64,000 nucleotides of DNA from Siphonodentalium dalli (lineage: Eukaryota; Mollusca; Scaphopoda; Gadilida; Siphonodentaliidae), in contig CP136064.1 in NCBI GenBank assembly GCA_032622095.1, positions 247,289,827-247,353,826 of the forward strand. The letters are read 5' to 3'. This document shows positions 54,730 through 64,000 of this stretch, piece after piece (position 1 is the stretch's first letter; each line of letters begins with the position of its first letter). The notes under the pieces are model-generated. The model searched no databases and was not told where the DNA came from. It was given only the letters and a program-made list of their open reading frames with translations. Position numbers and translations under genes: made by a program.

Positions 54730-56345
54730 GCGATATGACAAAGCGTGATATCACCCTTTCATCACCACAATTTTACTCGATTCAAACTTCAAAACGGGAT
54801 TACATCATGGACTTACTGTACAATGCATTTATATGTGATGTCAAAGGGTGATATTACCCTTCTATTGCCATAATTTTACGCGATTCTAACTTCAAGACCG
54901 GATTACATCACGGATATATTGCACAATAAATTTATATGTGAACTGGCAAAGGGTGATATCACCCTTCCATGGTCACTAATTTACGCGATTTTAACTTTAA
55001 AACAGGATTACATCACGGATATATTGTACAATGAATTTATTTGTGAACTGGCAAAGGGTGATATCACCCTTCCATGCTCACTATTTTACGCGATTCTAAC
55101 TTCAAAACGGGATTACATCATGAATATATTGTACAATTAATTTATATGTGAACTGGCAAAGGGTGATATCACCCTTCCATGATCACTATTTTACGCGATT
55201 CTAACTTCAAAACAGGATTACATCACGGATATATTGTACAATTAATTTATATGTGAATTGGCAAAGGGTGATATCACCCTTCCCATGATCACTATTTTAC
55301 GCGATTCTAACTTCAAAACGGGATTACATCATGAATATATTGTACAATGAATTTATATGTGAACTGGCAAAGGGTGATATCACCCTTCCATGATCACTAT
55401 TTTACGCGATTCTAACTTCAAAACATGATTACATCACGGATATATTGTACAATGAATTTATATGTGAACTGGCAAAGAGTGATATCACCCTTCCATGGTC
55501 ACTAATTTACGCGATTTTAACTTTAAAACAGGATTACATCACGGATATATTGTACAATGAATTTATATGTGAACTGGCAAAGGGTGATATCACCCTTCCA
55601 TGCTCACTATTTTACGCGATTCTAACTTCAAAACGGGATTACATCATGAATATATTGTACAATTAATTTATATGTGAACTGGCAAAGGGTGATATCACCC
55701 TTCCATGATCACTATTTTACGCGATTCTAACTTCAAAACAGGATTACATCACGGATATATTGTACAATTAATTTATATGTGAATTGGCAAAGGGTGATAT
55801 CACCCTTCCATGATCACTATTTTACGCGATTCTAACTTCAAAACGGGATTACATCATGAATATATTGTACAATGAATTTATATGTGAACTGGCAAAGGGT
55901 GATATCACCCTTCCATGATCACTATTTTACGCGATTCTAACTTCAAAACATGATTACATCACGGATATATTGTACAATGAATTTATATGTGAACTGGCAA
56001 AGGGTGATATCACCCTTCCATGATCACTATTTTACGCGATTCTAACTTCAAAACGGGATTACATCACGGATATATTGTACAATGAATTTATATGTGAACT
56101 GGCAAAGGGTGATATCACCCTTCCATGATCACTATTTTACGCGATTAAAACTTCAAAACGGTATTACATCATGGATATATTGTACAATGAATTTATATGT
56201 GAACTGGCAAAGAGTGATATCACCCTTCCATGATCACTATTTTACGCGATTAAACTTCAAAACGGGATTACATCATGGATATATTGAACAATGGATGTAT
56301 ATGTGATGTTAGCAAAGGATGCTATCACCCTAACATGACCACAAT
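54730..56345. repeat. 105-bp satellite, about 16 units, each centred on an 18-bp palindrome
   Basis: Units recur at 105 bp (GGCAAAGGGTGATATC at 54945, 55050 and 55155, and onward). About 13 carry the palindromic core GTGATATCAC flanked by AAGG/CCTT, with single-base changes in two; about 3 edge units are diverged. A five-unit block repeats with a 526-bp shift (54919-55140 versus 55445-55666), a higher-order structure. The period is a multiple of three, so long open frames result; I do not call them genes. Confidence 0.93.
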
Positions 56346-57062
56346 TGCAATTTTACGCGATTAAACTGATGCGAATTGATGAAAGAATGAATCTGCAACA
56401 TAAATTGTGAAATATCTTTATTTCATATTCACATATATGTTAACTTACCCTTGGTAAAATTAATAATTAGAATAGGAATTTAAAAACGATGTGGAGATCA
56501 TGTTCTAACCCAAGCAAATATACCCCCATTGAAGACGATGCCTTATTTTAGACAGAACATGCGAAAACAAATCCATATAAATACTTGCCTCATGCCTCAT
56601 GGAACAGGTCTGCACTGTAGCAGTGTTGAGAAGAAAAGGACGATATCTCCGACGCTGGCTTCTGTTATCTGATAGAGTTCTCGCAATGTATGCTTGCTGC
56701 CGACATATGGTAATAATTAAATTATTGGCTCAGAATGAAACCGGCGGCCAGTTACAGTAATAAGCAAAATTAATGCACGACATCTATAAGTTATTCGGTA
56801 TATGTACATCGCCGGGCCAACATTAAAATTCTCGATTTATTTAGTATGATACCTGATTTGGTAGAGCGGTACATTATATGTAGGGCGTTTTGTCAGGATA
56901 CCTGATGCAAAATATCTTCTGCATGGGCCTTTTGTGGGTAAACGTTGTCAGAATGTAATTTGACTCAATAGTGTTAAAATGACACCAAATGTTTACCACA
57001 TTGCTATAAATGTTCACTGGCGACATAATAGCTCTACTGACCCCGGCACTGTTCCAAGAAAG
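56346..57062. other. no gene seen
   Basis: AT-rich unique DNA between satellite blocks. Confidence 0.45.
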
Positions 57063-57249
57063 GCGAATTTAATATGCATGAATGCATGCATAAATTCAGG
57101 GTCCTAAATTTATGCAACATTTATGCGAGATTTAAAAATATAAATGCGAGATTTATATTTTTGTATAAATGCGAATTTAGTATGTATAAATGCATGCATA
57201 AATTCAGGGTCCTAAATTTATGCAACATTTATATTTTATAAATCTCGCT
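57063..57249. repeat. 108-bp repeat, 2 copies, with internal inverted motifs
   Basis: GCGAATTTA followed by ATGCATGCATAAATTCAGGG and TCCTAAATTTATGCAACATT occurs at 57063 and 57171. GCGAGATTTATATTT and its complement nearby add local fold-back potential. Confidence 0.85.
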
Positions 57250-57279
57250 TTTCATGCAGTGGTAAGGACTTGTATTATG

Positions 57280-57990
57280 ATCCAACCCATCCAATGTTTA
57301 GGAATAATTTATAACAATATTACATGTTTGGCATTCTTGAGTTGTCAAGGCATTATGTTGATCCAATTTATTGTTGACATGCATGACTAAATTATAAATA
57401 ATATATACATTATTGACACAGTCCTACGTGGGGTATATGCCATATTGGACGTAATTGTAATATGAATACATTGTTGACCCCACAAACGCAGTCATGATAT
57501 ATCATAATGTGTATAATCAGATAATTAAAATGCAATATTACCCCACCCTCAACCCTTTCATTACGGGCTCTTCGCTGGTGAGTATTATAGATCACAAGTC
57601 GGTGCATTGCCCTGTGTGTGCGAGTTTCATATAGGGATACTCGCATATATGGGTGAATGCACTGGTTTATCGTGTCAAGGTAAATATTGTTTGGACAATG
57701 TATTTTCATATATATGCGAGTCTCCCTATGGGAGACTCTCATATATGAGAAAATGTATTGGCACAGGGTATTGGCATAATTGCAGTAAGCTCCGGTCATG
57801 GAATAAATAATAAATGTAGAATGACAGTATGCCACGCTTGAATTTTACCAATTCATCTTATTTTTAATGGACATAATTGAAATGCATTGTCGATCGCAAA
57901 TGAATCAATTAAATATATATATCCATTTTAGACAAAATATAGTTCTATCCAGTCATAATATATCACAACGGATAAATTAAAATGAACGTA
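57280..57990. repeat. degenerate satellite, resumed
   Basis: The words of the 50946-54725 array return (CATGCATGACTAAATTATAA, ATTGTTGACCCCAC, GTCATGATATATCATAATG). They are interrupted by the MITE at 57551-57800. Confidence 0.75.
57551..57800. mobile_element. MITE of the TATATATGCGAG hairpin family, diverged
   Basis: It has CCCTTTCATTACGGGCTC on the left and AGCTCCGGTCATGG on the right, with two internal hairpins (ACTCGCATATATGGG; TATATATGCGAGTCTCCC and its complement). The central GTCAAGGTAAATATTGTT is shared with 41443-41687. TTAA flanks are no longer intact. Confidence 0.7.
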
Positions 57991-58107
57991 TATGCTTGTA
58001 TGTGTACTCACTACATGGATGACGCCAAAATATGACCAAGGCCGAAAGGTGAATCACGATGGCATACTATTATCTCACATCACCAGGCTTTCCTAGACCA
58101 GGCTCTT

Positions 58108-58320
58108 CTAGTAAATAACCGGAAAACCAAACACTTTGTAAAGAATCAATTTATAAGTCTGTTCCATATAAATTCCGAAGGCGAAAACATCACTTGCAGT
58201 ACAGTAAAACACATTCGAACAATTTCGTACATAGCCTGCAAATGGGTCAACCTGGTCAATCACCCGTGAACCACGACCTGCACGAAACGCACGGCCTTGT
58301 TGAGCTGCCGCTAATATACA
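58108..58320 (-). pseudogene. possible protein-kinase C-lobe fragment
   Basis: The minus-strand frame contains TASDVFAFGIYMEQ, which resembles kinase subdomain IX (D-x-[WFY]-x-F-G), preceded by FAGYVRNCSNVFY where an activation-segment APE region would lie. A CGGCAG after TTTTTGTGTATATTAG could be an acceptor. It is short, with no catalytic loop or ATP site, so it is at best an exon or relic. Chance likeness is possible. Confidence 0.25.
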
Positions 58321-58690
58321 CAAAAATCAAAACAGTCAATGACTGTTGAGACGCTCGTCGGAATAGTCGACTGACAAAATAGCGACTTACACAACAGCGG
58401 ACCATCTTGTATATCATGCCAATGATATGTATTATATTTGTTTATACGCGAATGCACATGTATACACATGTATTGCTTATACTAATATGTATATATGTAT
58501 ATGATTCCCATCAAATTGTTCTGTAAATGTTTTATGTTCTGTTATTCCGTACTGCTCAAGATGATATTGTTGTGTGACAAGGATGCGCATGTTAGGTATC
58601 TTTACACGGACACGGTACTAAATATGCCGAAAAATGAAAGTACATTTCTGATTTGGGGTAAAATATATAACTCTAATATAATTTCAGACA

Positions 58691-61600
58691 ATGGTTATCG
58701 ATAGGCTATCTGTGTGTGAGCTCCAGGGTGATGACTATAACTTTGCCACCGTATATAAGGGCGATGACTGTGATAACGGGAGTAACATTTACGACATTCT
58801 GAACCACCAATCAGATTATTATGCCCCACTTCAAATCAAGGAGAAACTATCAATTGAATGGAAGACGACGTCTCTCCTTGGGCTAAACTGCCGAAGCTTG
58901 ACAGCGAACTGGGACTCATTTGTTGACCTCCTATGTAATATTCAACAATCAGGGGAAAACTTATTTGACATAATTGCGCTATCTGAAGTTTTTAGGGTAA
59001 GGGATATTTTCACATTAGAAGGATATCACCCATTCGAGTACAAATCTCGTCCAGACAATGATGACGGAAGGGGTGGGGTCGGAATTTTCATTAAAAGTAG
59101 CCTTAAATATAAAACTAGAAATGACCTCTCGATATTCATTCCCCATGTAATTGAAACACTATTTGTAGAAATAAATCCGGGTAAAAAAAAATCATACATT
59201 GTAGGCTCTATATACCGACCTAACACTGCCCCGCTCGCTGACATAGAAACCTTCTCTAATCAGCTTGACAATGTTATTATCAAACTTAACGAACTAAATG
59301 CAAAAGTATACATCGTTGGTGATTTTAACATAGACTTACTGCATTCTGATTCACAGTAAAACAAATGCTTTCATCAGTAATATGTTCGAACGTGGATTCA
59401 TGCCAGTGATTACTAAACCAACGAGAGTAGCTGAATTCTCAGCGACTCTCATTGACCACATTTACACAAATACCATATCCAACTGCAAATTTCACAGTGG
59501 AATCATCCTATCGGACGTCTCAGACCACTTTGGTACATTCCACGTCGAAACCAATGATACCAATACAAAGAATGACGTAAATCAAACAACAACTAGAATA
59601 ATTTCCGAAAACAATATAACAAAATTTAAAAGTCTTCTGTACAATCATTCATTCGATGAGGTCTTCATATACCAAGACGCAGACCTAGCATATAACGCCT
59701 TTTTGCGCAGCTACTCCTTATTCTTCGAAGAAGCCTTTCCAAAAATTAAACGCAAACCACCAAACAAGTACACTAAACGAGAACCATGGATGACTAAAGG
59801 ACTCATTCAATCGTCAGTAAAAAAAAGCAAATTGTACACCAATAAGTTAAAATTTCCAACAGATGAAAACATAGGTAGATACAAAATATACTGCAGAATA
59901 TACAACCAATTAAAACGGCGGAGTAAAAATCATTATTACGACAATATTCTCAAAGAAAATCAAGCAAACATGCGACGCGCTTGGACGATACTGAAAGAAG
60001 CCCTTAAAATATATCACGGTTTGAATACCTTTCCTACCGAATTTTCAAATGGTACCGGTAACGGAAAACTGTCTGACCCGACAACTATCGCATGCGCATT
60101 CAACACATTTTTCGCTGACATTGGAAGAATTGCCGCAAACAATGTAACACAGATTCCAGGGATGAACTTCACCGATTACCTACCGGGGCAGTATGAAAAT
60201 AACCTTTTTATTTTCCCAACAAACAGAGATGAACTAATATCACTTTGCTCGAAACTATCTAATAAAACTTGCACAGATATAAACGATGTCTCCGTGAAAC
60301 TAATGAAACAAACAATTAACGAAACGGTTGGACCACTCAAGCATATTTTTAATCTCTCATTTGCCCAGGGACTTGTGCCCGAGAAAATTAAAATATCTAG
60401 AATAATGCCTATATACAAAAAAGGGGAACGCGATTCAGACCAATCAGCATATTACCTGCATTTTCCAAAATAATGGAAAAAATAATCAATGCTCGGCTTT
60501 CATCTTTCCTCAACAAACATAAAATTCTTCATGAACACCAATATGGCTTTCGTAAGAAACATTCTACCATTCATCCACTTATACATCTTCTCGAAGATGT
60601 AGCGGAATGTAATGATAAAAAACCCGTGACTCCACCATTGCCATTTTCTTAGACTTATCAAAAGCTTTTGACACCATAAGTCACGAAATTTTACTTAGAA
60701 AGCTCAATCATTATGGAATAAGGGGAATCGCTAATGACTGGTTCAGAAGTTACTTACATGACAGGCGACAATATGTAGAAGTCCATGATCATCAATCGGG
60801 AATGTTGACTATGACATGTGGAGTACCACAGGGGTTTATCCTTGGCCCCATCCTATTTCTAATGTATGTCAACAACATGCCCAACAGCACCAATCTCAAA
60901 CTTCTTTCATTTGCTGACGACACAACATTATACATGTCAGGGAATAACTCTAAAACCATTCAGAATAAGATAAACGATGAACTAGATAAAGTATACCGCT
61001 GGTGCTGTAGTAACCGACTATCCCTCAATGAATCAAAAACTAAATATATGTTGCTGCATCCACAAAATAACGATTTTAAATGGGCAGATCTGCGAATTAA
61101 ATTGAATAAAAGGAACTAGTTCGTGTAAGTAATCAAAACAAAGAAAAATCACTTAAATTCCTTGGCATAATCATTGACGAAAATCTTACTTTTAAGTACC
61201 ACATATCAATGCTAACCAGAAAAATATCACATGCAATATACTGTCTAGGTAAAGCCAAACGATTCCTCCCCAAAAGTGCACTAAAACTCTGTACTTCTTC
61301 TTAATTCACAGTCATCTCCTATACGGAATAATAATCTGGGGACACGTTTCAGCATCAGGGTCTCTTTTTCGGCTACAGAAAAAAGCAGTCCGGATATTAT
61401 GCAATAAAAGATATCGCAGTCACACAGAGCCGTTGTTTAAAACTCTAAAAATTCTAAAGTTTCATGACCTGTATCATCTTCAAATCGCATTGTTCATGTA
61501 TGATTGGAAAAACAAATATCTTCCCCCGTCTTTCGAAACTTTATTTAAGTATACACCATTATCAACAACACGACAGGCCGGCAACTTGGCTACTACAATT

Positions 61601-61789
61601 CCAAGGACGAATTTCTCTCAAATTCTACCGAGATACTCATTTCCGTATGTGTGGAACTGCTTGGACACAGCACACATATTTTCAGCTAGCAGAACCATCT
61701 TTAAATCTTCAATACGTACAAATGTGCAATCACACTATAATAGCTCAGTAACTTGTGACAACGCGGAGTGCCGAGATTGTAGAAAGTAA
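58691..61789 (+). pseudogene. non-LTR retrotransposon ORF2 (APE endonuclease, reverse transcriptase), at least five frameshifts
   Basis: ORF2 nicks the target and reverse transcribes the element RNA. The first frame (58691-59359) holds the endonuclease: GLNCRSL, IALSEV, GSIYRPN and VGDFNID. A shift near 59355 leads to 59382-60473, with LIDHIYTN and SDVSDHFGT completing the endonuclease, then a connector and the RT start. A small deletion near 60440 and a shift near 60632 follow. RT motifs then appear: [19 protein letters not shown] (family usually has S where F stands) and FADDT at about 60915. Further shifts lie near 61100 and 61290. The C-terminal region includes LLYGIIIWG and ends at 61789. 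The layout fits the CR1/L2/Jockey group; the clade is not certain. Not functional. Confidence 0.9.
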
Positions 61790-62189
61790 TTGGAACAATA
61801 TGTATACATGTATTATGTATAATTGCGATTAAGAGACGTGTCCTCATTACGTGCCGTAACCCTGGATTACTCACCATTTATGGGCACATATCCATGGACA
61901 CATAATTGTATAGACATGTATTTAATAATATCTGCCCGAACAAAGTTGGATATATAAAATACAACCCCAAAAGTTTAACAACACATTATTTCAACAGCTG
62001 ACCCTCATGCAACATCTCGATTGTCACACAACAATATGATCGCCATCTGCTTATTCTCTATTATGTATAAGGGGCGGCAGGAAGACGGCCTGTATCGGCC
62101 ATGCCGCTCCTGTGCAAATTTGAAAGTTAAATTATTATGTTTGTGTATTATGTATTTAATTTGTGCAAATAAACAATCCAATCCAATCC
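61790..62189 (+). other. LINE 3' untranslated region, polyadenylation signal and AATCC tail
   Basis: Non-coding sequence with GGCGGCAGGAAGACGGCC and TATCGGCCATGCCGCTCC, a GC-rich potential stem. Then come AATAAA at 62168-62173 and a tail of AATCC repeats (62175-62189). Short microsatellite tails are normal for CR1/L2/Jockey-type LINEs. The element's 3' boundary is therefore 62189. Confidence 0.85.
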
Positions 62190-63359
62190 TCGGATAGTTT
62201 CAGAGCGAGCTCGTGTGATAACATTCAAATGGGATTTCCATGCAAATATCCATTACAGCTCCAAACAATTAATGCAGGTACAGCGTTGAAAGTAAAAAGA
62301 GTGCCCCCCCCCCCATTTCGCACAGAATTTACATAACAGTATATGTTTCACAAACCAAAGGTGGAACAAGTTCCTAACTTAGTCGGATTCCTTATGTCGA
62401 AAAAAATGGTCGCGCGTTTTCGGAATGTTAAAAGCGATTTGAGAACGGTTTAGATATCGCCAGTGTGTCTATTTTCAGAATCTACCTGTTTCCAGCTTGA
62501 TATTTTAGTGGAAACAGGTTTGTGTGAGGCTTTTGTCTGTGTACCCCTCAATTTTTTCCCCGTCCACCTGGTAATAAAAAACATGCTATTACGCATAGCA
62601 AATTCAGTAAGTGGCCTTCTTTGTTCATGGAAATCGAAAAATAGGGAATGATCTTGCCACAAATTGCATAATTGTGTTGAATGTTATCATAAAATCATCA
62701 GATGAATTGTATTTATGACTGCATTTTCAATTTTATTTCCAAAATATTAAGGTATTGTATATTCATAAAATCAGCTACATCACAGATAGACGAACATGAA
62801 TAATCTACAGGGATATCTTGACCATATGTCACAAACAAAACTCCGATACATCAATTTTTGGTAAAGATTTCGCAGAAAAGCTAACCCTACTCCCACCCTC
62901 GCTGATTTCACAAGTCAGATTCCTTTGTTGAAAAAAAACGGTCGCGCAATTTCGGAATGTGTAAACACGACATGCGAACGGTTTATTTATCAATAGCGTG
63001 TCTACTTTCAGAGTCTACCTGTGTCCAGTTGAAATTTTATTGGAAAAAGTTTTTTAAAGAGCGTTTGCTTATTATACAAATATTATTCCTAATAACTAAC
63101 CTTCTGGTGGACTGTGCGAGTTGAAATTAACAAAAGTATCAAATATGGCGGTCTACTTTCAGAGTCTATCTGTTTCCAGTCTGACATGTTAGTGGAAACA
63201 AATTGTTTGGATGGTTTTAAGAATTTAAAGAGCGTTTCCTGGTTATAAAAAATATTAACTAACACGATTAGCCTTATCATATAATATCAATAATTATTAT
63301 GGATTCTAAATCATTCTTTCACAATATAAATGCTATGTGAGACAGTTTAATTGCTTGAA
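62190..63359. repeat. degenerate repeat around a TTTCAGAGTCTACCTGTTTC motif
   Basis: The motif and its follow-on (CCAGCTTGATATTTTAGTGG, AAACAGGTTT) occur at about 62473, 63006 and 63157, with partly matching surroundings (GGTCGCGC...TTTTCGGAATGT at 62410 and 62940; AAAGAGCGTTT at 63057 and 63228). It is an old dispersed or tandem repeat without genes. Confidence 0.65.
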
Positions 63360-64000
63360 ATTGTCATAATATCAGCCATATTTGAATTCTTAGATTGTGG
63401 GTAGTTGCCTATCAACCGTTTTACCAATATTAAAACTAAATTTGTACCATATATTGTTTAGACCACAGTTACAACAACTATTATAATTGTATTCACCATA
63501 AAATTCTACATGAGTTAGTTTAGTTGGTTAAAAAATTCATAATATCAGCTAACGTGTGCAATTCTTTGAGTTTGGAGTAATGTCCCTGGCAACCATTACC
63601 ACCCCTGTAAGTCAGAAATATGGTAATTTTCCAGTCAGGTCCACACTAACAACAACTATTATCATGGTTTTCACCATACAAATACTACATGAATTATTCT
63701 CGTTTGCTAAAACTTTCATAATATTAGTCATGTGCATTTTTAGATTCTGGATATGTCCCTAGCCACCCTTACCACCCCTGTAAGAATGAAATATGTTAAA
63801 TTTCCAATCATGCCCATATTAACATCAACTATTATAATTGTTTGCATCAACAAAATGATACATGGTGCAGTTTAGTTCGTTAAAGTTCCGTGTAAGTCAT
63901 ACATGTATGTACATTTTTCAATTTCGGGTATGTCCCTAGCAACTGATACCACCCCTGTAAGTAAGAAATATGGTAATTTTCCAGTCATTCCCACACAACC
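63360..64000. repeat. degenerate tandem repeat of about 175 bp, running off the window
   Basis: AACAACTATTAT(A/C)AT occurs near 63473, 63651 and 63824, along with ACCACCCCTGTAAG and AATATGGTAATTTTCCAGTC, at spacings of about 173-178 bp. There are at least three to four diverged units, the last cut by the window end. Confidence 0.8.

Noticed and set aside
54919-56306. 73-74 codon frames with the FICELAKGDITLP repeat
   Set aside because: By-product of the 105-bp satellite (35 codons per unit).

Overview
This window looks like nuclear DNA from a metazoan, most plausibly a marine invertebrate (a mollusc or other lophotrochozoan is a guess from repeat style only). It is AT-rich and gene-poor. It carries a eukaryotic sphingolipid desaturase gene, a non-LTR retrotransposon, a Penelope-like element, a tRNA-type SINE, many non-autonomous DNA transposons and large satellite arrays. 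There are no prokaryotic operons, no CRISPR array and no rRNA or tRNA gene that I can support.

Layout. 1-9.5 kb: non-coding, with a dispersed inverted-repeat element (862-1382), a 1.35-kb hAT-like element with a perfect 8-bp target duplication and an empty-site relative at 8.1 kb, a 17-bp minisatellite, a SINE and a 2-kb array of a 21-bp unit. 9.5-12.5 kb: four head-to-tail modules that I link to Penelope-like elements (PLEs), in reverse orientation. 12.0-30.8 kb: a near-identical segmental duplication. Segment A (12020-18844) and B (18847-20119) are followed by A' (20115-26936), a 2.35-kb segment C (26937-29286) and B' (29287-30559). B and B' hold PLE reverse transcriptase and GIY-YIG remnants. 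A and A' hold inverted-repeat elements and several satellites. 31-38 kb: more PLE-type modules, the largest built from about 27 copies of a 122-bp unit with nested 711-bp and 2047-bp duplications.

38.6-41.7 kb is the one convincing cellular gene region. It has an intact 343-codon sphingolipid delta-4 desaturase (DEGS/Des1 family) at 39220-40251, with a TTAA-flanked piggyBac-like MITE just upstream. Its own 3' end has been amplified downstream into four further 293-bp copies that decay with distance. 42-48.7 kb is a graveyard of DNA transposons (hAT-like, PIF/Harbinger-like, and one unclassified element with an 8-bp target duplication).

49.5-62.2 kb holds the two halves of a non-LTR retrotransposon: a coiled-coil ORF1 (49746-50668) and an APE-RT ORF2 (58691-61789) ending in an AATAAA and an AATCC tail. 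They are separated by about 8 kb of degenerate satellite and a 105-bp satellite with a perfect 18-bp palindrome in most units. 62.2-64 kb is non-coding degenerate repeat running off the window.

Only the desaturase looks functional. Everything else is mobile or satellite DNA, mostly decayed. Many open frames here are by-products of tandem repeats whose period is a multiple of three (21, 24, 36 and 105 bp).
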